Positions 44,759 through 56,951 of a stretch of 64,000 nt of DNA are shown piece by piece (the first letter of the stretch is position 1; each line of letters opens with the position of its first letter). Source of the stretch: Biscogniauxia marginata (taxonomy: Eukaryota; Ascomycota; Sordariomycetes; Xylariales; Xylariaceae); NCBI GenBank assembly GCA_022695795.1, contig MU404057.1, positions 372,001 through 436,000 of the forward strand. The letters are read 5' to 3'. The position numbers and the translations under genes are program-made. A model generated the notes under the pieces. That model saw only the letters and a program-made list of their open reading frames with translations, had not been told where the DNA came from and did no database searches.

Positions 44759-46191
44759 TTACCATCCGCTAGTCAGCATCTGGTCCATGGTGTTCACAGC
44801 AGCGGACTGTAGCGCCTCGATATCAACGTTAACCAAGAAGTCCCACTTCCCCTTGAGATGCTGCGCGAGGAGATCTGCGTCAAGACCGATACCCGGGGCC
44901 TTGCCAGTGAGTAGCAGGCCGCACTCGGAGCTGTGCTGCATAGCCTGTTCGGCTCTGGGTCTGCAAACGTGGTCGAATGCCTTCAGGGCTGCAGGGATGG
45001 TCTCCCGCGACGGTATGCGGCCGAGAAGCGTGCTGAGTACGAGCGCCTCCTCGAGACCGAGGACCACGCTAGCGCCCGGGAATAGGTGCATGGAGTGCGC
45101 GGCGTCGCCGATCAGACACGCAGTTTTGGTCACGTAGCTATGGGCGGGCTTGTGCTGCATCTGGGATATGCCGGTGATCTGGACGGTGTACATATTCCGG
45201 ATAAGCTGCAGCTGGGCGTGAGTAAAGAGGCGTCGAAAGGGTGAATCATTTTAGATATGCAACACATAGGTGGACTTACATTGACCATCCCCTTGCACGC
45301 ATGAAGCTCATTCTTTGCAAACGAGTCGCTGAACTCTTCCGGAGTGAACAGTCGTGCCCACGTATTGTTATCGTCCGCAAAGTCGTCTTGTCGGATATAG
45401 GTGGAAATGTGGACTTCCTTGCCGTCGTCTTGTAGGTTGTGCTGCATCATGGTCCCATCGCCAACCCAAACCAGCTGACTTGGGTTCTTCGGGTCGACGA
45501 AATCCTCTCCCATGGCCGATTGTGCCGTGGATAGGGGAACCTTGATCGGCAAGCCCCAGACTCGTGTATGCTCTGGTTTTAACGCTGGATCATCAGCGCC
45601 TAGTACGTGCTGCCGTCCGATCATGTGAACGCCATCGGTGCTGACCACGACGTCATATTTCTTCTGCGACCCATCTGCGAATGCCAGGATCAAGCCTCCG
45701 CCGTCGGGTAGCTCAGTGATGGTTGTCAATCGTGTGTTTGGGTGCACCAAGCGCGGTGGCAATCCCCGAATAAGTTCGCTCAGAAATGCCTGTCGGCCGA
45801 CTGTCCTCTTGATAGGGCCTCCAAACCCCTTGGCGTCTACCTTCCTCCCAGAGTCTGGGCCGGCAGCGACCCGGATCTCGGTGAAGCTACGGACAGCACC
45901 AGCCCGGTCGAGGCAATTGTCCAGTGACGGATCTATAGCACGGAGTATGTTCTCCGTATTCTGTTCCAACACAAGCCCCAGGCCTTCTTCCTTTAATATT
46001 GGACGCGAATCATATATGTCAGCCGCGATCTGAGGGTATCTCAGAAGCCCTCGGAGGAGCGCTGCTCCGGTCAGTCCACCACCTAGGATCGCAACCCGAA
46101 TCGTCGAAGACGAGGCATCCATTGTGCGAGTCGTTCTAGCGTATGCAATAACTTGAGTTGGGATGGAGAAAATAGTCGATGTCTTTGACAT
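44759..46191 (-). CDS. FAD-dependent monooxygenase (salicylate hydroxylase-like)
   Basis: Two exons, 46191-45280 and 45211-44759, with a 68-bp intron; product 454 aa from the first ATG, or 431 aa from the ATG at 46122. The Rossmann motif VAILGGGLTGAALLRGL (GxGxxG, at 37-42 in the long form) follows the second ATG closely, so the shorter form is fully functional on paper. VVVSTDGVHM is the DG motif and CLIGDAAHSMHLFPG the GD motif that binds FAD and NAD(P)H. The order matches class A flavoprotein monooxygenases (PF01494). They hydroxylate aromatic or polyketide-like substrates with NAD(P)H and O2. The 23-residue extension could be a weak targeting sequence. Adjacent to a GST on the same strand. 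Confidence 0.88.
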
Positions 46192-46710
46192 GCATAAGAG
46201 AAGCAGTAGTGTATGATCAAAATCAGAGCAAATTCCTACTACTTAAGTATTTCTTACACTCCTTTAGTCAATACTATGGTATTCGATGTTAACTAAGGTG
46301 ATATATATATACCGCCTTGTTCTTTCTATTATAGTCACAATCCTAGATATTCATGAGACTAATGGACCCCAACGGACTTTACCTAAAATTCATAAAGATA
46401 GATAGCATCACTGTTAACTAGAGGCTGAGGCCCAACCAAGGAAGTTTACCTTGCTTACCGTGGTAAAGTCTATTCACTACGCTGCCACGTTTCTAGAAAA
46501 CGGCTCGATAATTATGATGTAGCTATTTGATGTAGTCCTAGAGAGTAATATTCGCCAAGCTCGTAGGGCTGAACAACTAAGGATTTAGACCATACAACCG
46601 AAAATAGGGGTGAAACTACGCACGAGACGAAATCAATCATAGGGAGAACTTGAGCCGCTCATTGGGGGATTGATGGTGTTAGACAGTCTTTGCCGAGATC
46701 TTTGAATTCC

Positions 46711-47237
46711 CTAGTCAGTTCTCAGAGGCCAGTCGACTGTGCGAAGTGCCCAATTAGAGATTTTGTTACCTTCTAGTATAATGTCCATTGTAGCCCAGCG
46801 ACAGGGGATGGGATCTTGGTATGCGCATCTAAGCGCAATAGGCGCGGCCATATCACCGCATTTTGGATGCTCCCCTGCTTCCTCTAGGGCTGAGATCGTC
46901 CTCTCCAGGGGTCGCATTTTTGCAATTGGTTAATCACTAGCACTTTGGAAGCCACAGACCAGGCAGTGAAGATCGATCGATCCCTTCAGGCATCCGAATT
47001 AAAGTTCCCCGAGGCCAGCCACGGAGTCGGTCGTAAAGTGGTGCATCGGCTTTGGTGGCCTGACCCCTGTTTCTTATTCACCGATTCTGCCCCCATCGCT
47101 TGGCTCTCCAAACTAAACCTTAATTCCCTAACCGTACGAAGTTGTTCCAGAGTGCGAGATGTGATCCTTCTGCGAGATTCTCCAGTCAGGCGGATTTGAC
47201 GAAGATCAGGCATCCAGATTGCTGGGAACAGCTTCAT
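46711..47237 (-). pseudogene. Possible remnant of an F-box/LRR-like gene
   Basis: Two minus-strand frames are protein-like and collinear. The first (47237-46986) reads MPDLRQIRLTGESRRRITSR, then TVRELRFSLESQA, with LRR-like spacing. It ends in TGA after NFNSDA. The second (46917-46711) reads PLERTISALEEAGEHPKCGD, then CRWATMDIILEGNK. The gap between them has no convincing donor/acceptor pair in phase. It could be a fragment or an intact two-exon gene with a nonstandard junction. Homology needs a search. Confidence 0.3.
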
Positions 47238-47861
47238 CCTAGGGAAGACATGTTCTCTTCTCTTATACTACCACGGCCCTATTAGGGTTGAAAGGAACAA
47301 TTTATTTTTATCTTTGTTTTATACTGACTTTTTAAATTGGGTTGATTGAGTTATCACACTATTACAAGGTAGATGGAATACTGGTTTAGGACTTCATTCT
47401 CGATCATTCACACTTGGCATCGCATTTCCAAGATGTCCCAACCTTGTCGACATCAAAAACTATTGTCAGCCGCATCCTATCAATGCTTATGTCACAGCGA
47501 AACGATCTACGTCTTCCACACCGTAGGTCTGATATTTATACTTATTGCACTGCGGTAAAGGACTTTATATTAGGCAACATAATTCTTTTGAACTAATTCA
47601 GCCAACGTTAAAGCTAACTCCCGAACATCACATTATTATTTTAATATTATAATTTTTGGAACAGATATGTCGATAGGAGAAAGAAATGTTGATGCGATGT
47701 CCTTTTATATCCAGACAGTTTCCATGCCAATCCGATTAACCACTGATAGGGCTTCTATAGCAATTCTAGATTATGTAGTTCGGATTCTAGGGCCCTATTT
47801 TTGCGGGATATCCGCGTTGATACCCAGTTCCAATTGCCTTTGCCTTAGGAGTTATCAGGAA

Positions 47862-47897
47862 GACTATATAAGCCCTAATTATTAAAAGCAATTAGCG
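47862..47897 (+). repeat. TATA-hairpin element, copy 2
   Basis: It reads GACTATATAAGCCCTAATT, then ATTAAAA, then GCAATTAGCG. It matches copy 1 (41481-41518) in order and spacing, but the stem is shorter (CTAATT with AATTAG). Confidence 0.45.
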
Positions 47898-48440
47898 GCG
47901 TCCTTCTGCGACAGGAGCGGGATGCTGCTAGGACTCATGATGTCTCGATGCAGTCTGGTACATCTAATTTACGTTGCCAGCTCAAGAGAGGATGCCGTCC
48001 CAAGTCGACATTCTTACGAACTATAATCTACTGGCTAAAATACTCTGTTACATATTGAGCGAAAGTTAAGAGCTAGACATCACATAAATTCTAGTGTAAA
48101 TACTTGAAACAACCATTTTCCCTCAAAAGGTTAACTGCTAAACTAAGTCAGTCTATTATGTATTCTTTATTAGGTGTATACTAGATCTAATTGCAACTTA
48201 TCGTCTCACTTCTACTCCTATTTTCATCCTGATACTATATCTACATCTTCTCAAAAACTCGGCCTCAGAACGCTCATTTACGCATGGCAACCAACCCTTT
48301 GAGAATGTCAACACGTCCGTATTGCCACAAGAGTGTTAAAATATGGTGTTATACGACCCTTGTCACCTGTATCTACATATATAGGATAGGCTTCGCCCAT
48401 TCATCCAGGCTCACCTTGAACTAATACACTTAAACCTATC

Positions 48441-49310
48441 CTAACATCTTAGTATCGCCTCAATACAGGGATGATGATGAAGAGACCCAAGCTCGAGATC
48501 CTGTAACGTGTACATACATGCGGATAAAAAGTCACCGCACTCAGTGCATCTCATTGGGGATGCGATCAAACCGGAGTCGTAGTTGGGGCAAAATAGCGGG
48601 TGGACCGACCAAGCCTCGCCGCAAGTCCAACAGGTGTCTACGAGGCCCAGAAAATATCTTAACCAAGAATATTGGCTGCCCTTACCACCAGGCACTTGAA
48701 GATAGTACTTCGAGTCAGGGTTTGTACGCGTAGCCGCGTTGCTGGAGCATTCCTGTTGCCACGTGTCCAAGGACTCCAGGATCGACGCATCGACGTCTAG
48801 AGGTCCGTCTGGGAAAGCGCCCGACTCGTACACAAGGATGCACACGCCGAGGATGCCAAATAGGACCGGTGGCGCCGTGAGGCGTTTGACTTGGGATGGC
48901 ATGCTAAAGGGGGGTTGCTGGAGTTTGATCCAGTCGCGGCATCTCAGCATGAAATTGGCAATATGCACTTCAATACCACACCACTGTGCTAGATTCGATC
49001 CGGAGGAGACTTTCCACGGCCGGGGGATGTCCAAGGAATCGCGGAATATCGCAACTGCTTCACGGGCGGCATTGGATGTGATATTAACCCCTGGGTAAGG
49101 TAGCCAACCTTTGGCGAAGTCCCGGAAGATCATATGGATGGCAGGACAGTTTGAGAGCTGCACAATGTCAATAGCGGTAGGTTCCCATAGAACGTAAGCT
49201 AGAGCGGAAGCGGACTCAATGAATAAGTTTTCGGCTTGTTGCTTTCTAGTAATGCTGAGCTTATGCAACATAGAAATAACCATTGCCGTCGGGGTTGAAG
49301 GGGTTTCCAT
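48441..49310 (-). CDS. Hypothetical protein with C-terminal CxxC motifs
   Basis: Single exon of 289 aa from the ATG at 49310; an open extension upstream starts with TTG only. The N-terminal part is helical (MVISMLHKLSITRKQQAENL). The centre has Trp-rich stretches (FAKGWLPYPGVNITSNAARE, LDIPRPWKV). The C-terminus has CWTCGEAW and MRCTECGDF, two CxxC pairs that could form one zinc site. LFGILGVCILVYESGAF looks like a buried or membrane helix. A GGTAAG within the frame at about 48690 could be a donor, so an intron is not excluded. No family recognised and no neighbour clue. Confidence 0.55.
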   Translation of the reverse strand: METPSTPTAMVISMLHKLSITRKQQAENLFIESASALAYVLWEPTAIDIVQLSNCPAIHMIFRDFAKGWLPYPGVNITSNAAREAVAIFRDSLDIPRPWKVSSGSNLAQWCGIEVHIANFMLRCRDWIKLQQPPFSMPSQVKRLTAPPVLFGILGVCILVYESGAFPDGPLDVDASILESLDTWQQECSSNAATRTNPDSKYYLQVPGGKGSQYSWLRYFLGLVDTCWTCGEAWSVHPLFCPNYDSGLIASPMRCTECGDFLSACMYTLQDLELGSLHHHPCIEAILRC

Positions 49311-51134
49311 CTTTGTTATGATATAGTTCAATTATTGTTTGGTATGTTGTGCCGTCCAAAATAATAATAAGTATTATGAGACACTGTTGGAAATTAGCGT
49401 CTTCGGGTTTATATTTTTCTTCTTCGTGATCATCAAATTAGCGAAGTCCTGTATTTTAGTCTAGATAGTATGCATTATTTATAATAATAATAATAAATCC
49501 TTTAGAATGGTGTTCACCTTTGTGGCGACATACCATTGTTGGCCAGCCACAATTTTTATATTATAAGAGATTGTTTGAAGTTGTTGCAGTGGAGAGACGA
49601 ATCGTAGTTTTTAGCTTACGTTTTTGTCCTTTTTCCTTCCTTTGAAAAGGAAACCAATGAAGGGTATGATTAGGTATGTAAATGTTTGAAACTATTAAAC
49701 TTAGTAGACATGTTTACAAAGCATGATGATACGACGGCGTATTTTCTTACACCAACATGTGTATCAACCGCCTCACCTACTAGTAGCCACTTGCGTGTCC
49801 TCTTTATCCTTTTTTATTCATCACCATTTCTCTATAATTCTATAATGTTGCATTTCCCACTTCAACAGAGATAACCATTATGGAAAACTACAATCTTAGC
49901 AACAATAGTCCGCATAAAACTACCTTATGGTGGACAACCTCCACGTACCTAGTCAAAACCCTATAATACCCAGGAAGTCCCTTTAAGCTTCACTAGCTCA
50001 AGTTAGAACGCATATATGGAGTATATAGGTACCTACATAATAGAAACGCCATCAGATACATCCACATCCCATCTTATTCGTCAGTTCCATAGGTCCCCCC
50101 CAGCTCATGCAAGGGCTAACTATATGCATCCTGCATGGGTAACCTTATATGCAAGTTAACGACCCTGACGAGGGTGACACGACATCCTAGTGTTATAATG
50201 TGCTACAGCATACCGTAAGGGTAATGGGGTAGAGTGGCGTGAGTGGCTAGTTAGATTATTTGATTAGGAGAAGGGGGGTCCGTCTGTATTATATTTGTTC
50301 TACATCGGATGAAACAATATGTACAGGATATTCTCTATAATATATATATATATATAGGTATATTCACGAGTAGTGGCATGGTGAGCTGGTACTTTCTAAG
50401 TCATGATGGGTCATTATACAGGGATGAGAAGGGATAAGATATATTGACATTTACCTCCAGCCTGGCCGGAATTCTCACTACACATCTCATCATCCAACTA
50501 CATATCTAGGTAAATATCATGGTCTCGGGACCTTCATCTTCCCCTCAAATCACTTTCTCCCTGCCTACCTCCCATCATTAACCTATGCCACTATCTGCAT
50601 CATGTATACTCCCACGCGAGTCTATAGTATGCATCCAAAAGAACAAAAAAAAAGTGAGAGGAGTAGCTATCTCTTACAACCGCAAACCAAATCCTGCTCC
50701 CAGGGGTAACACATCGTATCTATAACACCACTCTTCTGTCGCCACACTATTCAACTTAATACAACAAAGAACTCCGCGGCATGGAATTTAGTTAGATGCA
50801 GTAAAGCCTTTTCTATTTTTTTGTACTCTAACTTAGACGAGTGTCCCCGAGACCCGGGGGCGACTACGTTTATGGCGCTACTGAACTACCAAAAAAAAGA
50901 TGTTGACTCCACCAAATCATTTACTGTTTCTGTTTTACCATCATCGCACTCCGAGGGGGGTATCTTGTACTTACATCGAAGAATCTAGCTACACGGTTAA
51001 ACTGGGGGAAACGGGGCGACTATGAACATTCCAGGCGCTGCCAGTCCGTCACGCCATATCAGCCTCGCTGAGCCAACCTCACCTACCTCGTATCTCAAAC
51101 TGATATACACTACACATGATCCGTAGCTGATAAT
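49311..51134. other. Intergenic region with simple repeats
   Basis: No gene supported. It contains an ATA repeat (about 49481-49497) and a TA repeat (50341-50356), with GGTACCTAC near 50029-50037. Poly-A runs lie near 50646-50655 and 50891-50898. The 3' UTR of the zinc-cluster gene probably lies in the last few hundred bases. Confidence 0.5.
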
Positions 51135-54060
51135 CTATAGCGGGGCGAATCCCGCTCCCTCAAGTTCCGGGCCATGCGGTAGCATCGGCCGACCCTGCAT
51201 AGGGAACGGCCAGAACATCGGGTTTTCTAAGCCTTTGGTCGCATGGGCCACGGGTTCATCACTGGCGACGTGACCAAGGCCGGCAACCGGATTTTGGCCC
51301 TCCTGTTCTACTAAATTGCGCTCGGCGAGGATTCCATCCATCTTTTCTACAATTCCAGGTTGGGGTGGCATCGAGGTAGAGACATGTTGTCCTGCCAATA
51401 CTCCCGGACCTGTCGCGTCTCTTGCGCCCCAGCTGCAAATAAAATCATCCGCAGCCACGTTGGGCGCAAAGAAATTAAGACTGTTCGTTACCGGCCGGAC
51501 TAGCTTGTCTGGCTCATCTGCGCCGTTTGCGCTTCGATGTGGGATATCAACATCAATATCCCACTTTTTGGCGAGGTAGCGCATAATGTTAAGCGCTTGC
51601 TCAGCAAAATGGTGACAGGGAGCCATCTCCGTCAGATCAGCAATACCTTGGTTTAAAGCTTCCGCTACCCTCGGATTCAATTTCGCAGTTGTCGTACTCG
51701 ACGGAGACGTCGGCTGGCGGTCAGCTTCGCCAGCCAGTGGTGGTGCTGGGTGACTATGACTGGCTTCGGTGTCCTCAGGCTTGACTGTCGATGGATTTGA
51801 AACTGCATCTGCGGAGGTTGACTGTACGGTAGGACTGTTAACCCCGATGGCCAAATGCATAATAGAAGACGTTAGGACGAAGTATGGTACGAAGGACGGC
51901 GTTCGGCGGAGAGTGTAGAGTTGGGAGTATGAGCGTAGAAGCCCCTGGATAGCATCTGCGGCTTGGCAACACACATCGCGAGGAAGTATCCCAGATCCAA
52001 TGATTCGGAGTTTGATGAGCGGCCTGAATAGGAGCAGGATCGCGAAGTGGTAGTACATACTGGCCACCCATGAGTTGGTTTAAGTTTTGTTTTTGCGAGA
52101 AACAAGGTAGCAAGTGAGAAGTAGAGACTTACTGCGCGAAAAGGACAGCTGGTGTAAAATTATGTCCTAATCGAAGAACCTCCGGTATCCTATCGTACCA
52201 ATTTAGGTACTGCGTGTAGATGCTGAGCAAATCTCGGCTCGTGACCGGCTTGCCAGGCGAATGAAGAACATAGAGAGACTGGTGGACAAGCTCACTGAGC
52301 TCGCAGAAACATTTATATACCGAGCGCACGTTGGATGGTTGCTCACATGAACGCTGAAGAGGGGCACCTGCACAACAAATATTTTAGTCACTACTTAGTG
52401 GTTCTGGGTAGAAAGCCGACTGGGGTTGAAGTCGTCACGTACCGTCATCCGTATAAGGTATCCACAAAGAAGCTTCAATGTCATCGATAATAGTAGGTTT
52501 GGGAGGGAGGTGAGGAAAACAGGAGCATTGCGGGAGGGAGCCGGTCGCTAAGGACCATGCACTTTGAACACCCGTCAGCGCCTACCAACGGATCACAAAG
52601 GCTTGGAAGAAACACTTACTGATCCAGAGCAAAGGCGCCCCAGAAGGTGGCGGCCTTGACGGCTACCTCATCCTCGTCACCATCACCATCACCATTGATC
52701 CGGTGTAGGCCCATTTCGAGGGCAAGCCGCACGCTCTGGCCAGCGTAATACCACGACTCCGAGTCCCGTCCACAGCTCGCCTCGCGAATGGACATTATCC
52801 CCAAGGCTTGGATCGTGGTTAATGTGTGATGGTTAGTTTCCCGGTAGAACAGCCTCAGAGCTTCTTTAAAGAAATGATCACCGGATGTGCGTGGCTCGCT
52901 TGGGTTCGCTCGCGTGTTCGGCTGCGTCGAAAAGCGGCACCCCAAAGCTAGAAGTGCGTTCATCAAGATTGGAGAGCAATAGCGGTGATTGCCACTCAAA
53001 AAGTCTTTCAAGAAATGCTCCTTACTAAGTGAAGCAAAAGTCGGATATTCCCAGCAGAAGTACAAGGCAAGGAGATGCTGAACCAGAGCAGTGTCTCCAG
53101 TAACCGCGGTCCAAGTAGCAGCTGGAACCGTCATCTCGCGAGACTCTAGCGGTGCTAGCACCTGGTCTACACCACGATACCGCTCTCCTTCTGCCGAGGA
53201 TTGGTCCTGCAGCCATAGACCAACACGAGAGCGTGGCGGCTCATTCATCCACTGCATTACATCGGGATGTGAGTCGCTTCGCTGCGATACGGTTTGGCTC
53301 TGCGACGAGAAGTTCCAAGGGCTATTCGAGTCGCGATCTTGCTTTATGCCAGGGGCTGGAGCTTTTACCGGACCTGCCGTCGCATAACCTCCAGGGCCCG
53401 CGAGGGTTCCGCCATAAGTCGATAGGGGAGGCAATGTGACCTCCGCTCTTGGCTCGCCCGGCTGGGTGAAGTTGGGCATAGCGCCGCCGCTCGAAGGCAG
53501 CACGCCGCCGAGCCATTCCGAGATACTCTCAACAGACTGTCCACTTTGCAACCTGCGCAACACTTCTTCCCATAGTCCAGGTCGGACGAGAGCGGAGAAT
53601 ACAGTTTCGCTTTGCTGTTGTTGCCGTCGCATTACTTCTATCTCGTGCCGGAGGTGCTCTTTGGACTGTCGCACCGGAATTTCGTAGATGCACTCGACAT
53701 CTTTCTGGGACTTGCACCTGCTGCAGGGTTTCTGGCCATCGCACTATATTTGCGGATTATTATCAGCTAGGGAGACTTGTTGGGTGGCTTAGAATGTTGT
53801 GCATTGGGGCTCGTGTAGAGATCAGAAGCATCGCGACAAGGCGAATCAGGTTTATATACCTTGGCACGCTTCTTCCGGCACTCAGTGCAGGCATTGGGGG
53901 TCACGACTCCAAGGCCTCTTCTGCGCTTCGACGATCCCGGGTTCCCAGCATTGCTGGCGCCTGTCGCGCCAGAAGGCGGGGGTGCCTCGTGCTTCTGGGC
54001 AGATCTGGAAGAACTCGATGATAGCCCAGCAGAGCCTCTGCTGCCTTGTTCCTCCTCCAT
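51135..54060 (-). CDS. Large Zn2Cys6 transcription activator (nirA-like group)
   Basis: Five exons on the minus strand, 54060-53860, 53743-52620, 52561-52443, 52367-52133 and 52059-51135; product 867 aa. All four junctions keep phase. The zinc cluster (C58, C61, C68, C74, C77, C84; CX2CX6CX5CX2CX6C) is interrupted by the first intron after ECRKKRAK. EIPVRQSKEHLRHEIEVMRR is a dimerisation coiled coil. The fungal_trans domain spans about 230-560 and contains HLLALYFCWEYPTFASLSKE, RLALEMGLHRINGDGD, WGAFALDHAWSLATGSLPQC and MYYHFAILLLFRPLI. A Ser/Gly-rich N-terminus and a Pro/Ala-rich C-terminal tail are likely disordered. This layout resembles nitrogen-assimilation regulators such as NirA, but I cannot assign orthology without alignment. 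Nuclear DNA-binding activator. Confidence 0.9.
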
Positions 54061-55356
54061 GGCGTCCTTCTTAGGCCCAATGGGACATACTCGTCCGCGC
54101 AGCAGCAGAGTTAGATGCCGAGCAGGTCTGTGTCGCCTGCCGATGCGACTGGTGTGCGAGATGGGGGACGCAGGTTGACAGGCTGAAACTGCCGCTTGGC
54201 GGTGTGCGAGTTCGTCGAGTTCGTCGGGTGTATTGGTATGCCGATACTTCAGTGGCAGGCAGGCAGTGTTGGCATATAAAACTGGTTGAGAGGCTCGGTG
54301 ACAATGCCAATATCAGGGTCAGGGTAGGTAGGTGAACAGAACGTCGCGCCGTACATACAAAAAGAGGGACGTGTAGATTTAGGGTGGGGAGGTTGTCGTG
54401 ATCGTTCCCTTCTCCGCGCATGCAGGTCAAGATGTGTTCTTGATGGGATACGTGGTGATCTAGGCCATTCTTATGGACATGACGAGTGGCAAGTGCTCGA
54501 GTCAAGTGCTTGAGCCAAGGCCCGGTGTCAAGGAAGTCCTGCTAGTTTACAATGGAAAAAACGGTGCAGTGATGCTGGAAGACAACAGACGATGCAGGAT
54601 TAGCACGGCATCCAATCTGTACAAAGGTACTTCAGATTAGCGACATGCAACGCCGAGGGACAAGTAGTGCTAAGTACTCTAAATATTCTCAGTGTCGCAC
54701 GCGCTTAGTGATTTTGACTTGATTGGGTGGAAACAGTAATTCCCTGTACCTGCTATTACCTTCCAGGAGGCCCCAGGTATTAGGTACATTTAAACACCGT
54801 CAAAGCTGCACACTTGTCCCAAAGTGCTTGAGAATAGTGTCTTCTTTCTTATCTTATCAGACCATGTTTCGATTTTTATACTACGCCAAGACTATGACAA
54901 TGATTCTACGTCATAATAGACTAGTGCAAGGAAAATACCTAAATACCTAGGTAGGTACGAAAGTTAAGTACCTACTAATTACATAAGAATTTCCCGTGCC
55001 TACATGCGCCAAACTCGCGACACGTGAGATCTAAAACTCTATCTCCCCATATTAAATCGTAGTCGCAAGTTAGGAACCTTAAAAAAAAATTTTACAATTA
55101 AAGTTGTTGTTCATATTGAGGTTCCGATACACTGGGAAAATTCACTCCGCACCTACTGAGCCCACCTAGGATTCTACCAGACTGAGATGTTCAGTGGAGA
55201 CGGAAACTTATTTGAGTGCTGTTCGAACAAGCAGTTAAAAATCTTGTTGTCGATAACTAGCAGCCTCGAGCTCATTAATTAATAATACACTGGTATCCCC
55301 TTCGCCCGGTCTACCATGCCTAAACTCGGTTGGTCCATATTATGTACAGCGAGCCG
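54061..55356. other. 5' region of the zinc-cluster gene
   Basis: No gene supported. It is probably the promoter and long leader of the zinc-cluster gene (start 54060). TACCTAGGTAGGTAC lies at 54944-54958. An A run followed by T-rich sequence lies near 55081-55092. Plus-strand frames between 53790 and 54180 overlap exon 1 in antisense and are shadows. Confidence 0.5.
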
Positions 55357-56951
55357 TCAATATCGTTTAGAAGGGCTTCGACTCTTAGTCGGACTTCTTC
55401 CTCTCTCGCCCTTGGATGGACTACGTCGTAGCAACGGAGTCTGCGGCGCAGTAAGTGCCTTGAACCGCGAAGGCGGAGGCGACCCATCTGTATCGGGTGT
55501 CTCTTCGTTGTTCAAGAGATGCCGTGTGTTAAAGTGGCGAGGAGTTTGCGGTTGTATGGCTTGCCAGTAGACTTGTTGCGGAGGGGAAATCATGTGGTCT
55601 GGGTGATGCTGCGCGTACACCGGCGGGCCTCTATGCCTGGCAAAGTCCGGAAAATCATGTGCGGTTCTGTAGAGCGATCGCCCGCTGAAGAGGAAAATGG
55701 CGAACAGGAGGACAAAAAGTGCCTATCCCGACGGTTAGTATAGGCTCACCAGATCACGACCATATCTGAAGGGTCCTAGACATGACTTACAATAGTCTTG
55801 TAGGACATGGTATCAATGATCTCATTGACGATCTCGACAATATTCTTTGCTCCAAGTTGGACGTTCTTGACGCTGTCCGGGTTCTGGACCATACAGGAGG
55901 CCCATTGCTCGCATAATCCGTGCATAGCCGGCAGTCGCTGTTCCAGCGGTTCGCATTTGTTGTCTTTGTAATTGGCGATGCATTTGCCTATTTCGCCATT
56001 AATCTCATCTCGTACGGCCTGTCTTGCGGCAGAAAAGTCTTCGCGTAAGCCCGCCACGATAGCCCACAGGATCCAAAGAGACCCCATCACACAGAAGAAG
56101 CTGAAGGCAAAATTCAGCCAATAACCCAGGATGCTCGGGGCATATGGATGTCGCTGGACCACGGCGAGGAAATTCCCAAACCAACCATCCTTACTTTGCT
56201 TCTTCGACTGGCTTTTCAGGGGCTTGCCCGGCTCGAAAGTGCTTTCATCAGACTCGTAATCTGAATCATCCCACTCCTCTTGCTGAATGTAGGGTAGACG
56301 GTATCCGCTGATGTCCCTGTCCGAGTTGTACCGCTTCCTCTTGCGCACTTTATCCCTCGAGGCGAAGATTGTCCTCGCTATCTCGCCCTTCCCGCTAGCC
56401 TTCTTTGCGACAAGTGACTTGTTCTTGTTCATGGTGGCGGGGGTGATGGTCATGTGTCCCAGGTCGTAGGATTGATCGTGCTCGGGCGTCTCTGGAAAGT
56501 CCGAGGCGTCAGTAGCGGCTGGACTTGATTCGGCGGCTGAGTATTCGGAAATCGTATCAGAGTCGAATGGCTTTCGTGGTGTCGTAAAAGCCGGGTTTCG
56601 AAAAGGCGGCGCTGTAGTCATTCTCTTCAAGGGAGAGCCCGAAAAGATGGAAGGGGGGTTTAATGCTGTAGGAGCTGCAGACTTGGAGGGGGTACTCTGG
56701 GTGCGGGTGAAGGGGTTCTGGTTAAAAGTACCAAAAGCTGAAGAGCCGAATGTGTCTGCCTCGGGGAATCAGTTGAGCATTTGTCCTTCGTGATGCTTCC
56801 AAGAGAACGAAAGATGAGACGGCTGGAAAAAAAGAAGCTCACTTTTGCTTTGCGCCTGTCTCGTGGACTGTACAAAGGGACTAGAAGGATCCATTGGCCC
56901 ATGATTCTGATATTCCCAGTCCATGGGCGACTCGTAGGTTCGTCGGTCCAT
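55357..56951 (-). CDS. BRL1/BRR6-type nuclear envelope protein
   Basis: Three exons, 56951-56843, 56755-55791 and 55722-55357, with introns of 87 and 68 bp; product 479 aa. After about 240 residues of disordered, charged N-terminus come the hallmarks of the Brr6/Brl1 family (di-sulfide bridge nucleocytoplasmic transport domain). TM1 is at about 244-272 (LNFAFSFFCVMGSLWILWAI). Four cysteines at about 295, 304, 318 and 324 lie in the perinuclear lumen. TM2 is at 359-371 (ALFVLLFAIFLFS), completed by the last exon. The proteins act in NPC assembly and inner/outer nuclear membrane fusion with lipid homeostasis. The junction exon 1/2 reads KNTFGSSAFGTFNQ, with FG pairs like nucleoporins. The C-terminus is basic with SPSK and SPTK repeats. 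It is head to head with IWS1, 746 bp between ATGs. Confidence 0.92.

Larger units (their letters stand above)
46192..48440. other. Gene-poor region
   Basis: It contains the possible remnant at 46711-47237 and the second TATA-hairpin element at 47862-47897 (both listed separately). The rest is AT-rich with stops in all frames; small frames around 47373-47885 are not protein-like. Confidence 0.5.

Noticed and set aside
45638..46033. 131-codon plus-strand frame opposite the FAD monooxygenase
   Set aside because: Antisense shadow of a domain-supported gene.
53799..54178. Plus-strand frames opposite the zinc-cluster gene exon 1
   Set aside because: They are complementary to a well-supported exon and have no start context or motif.
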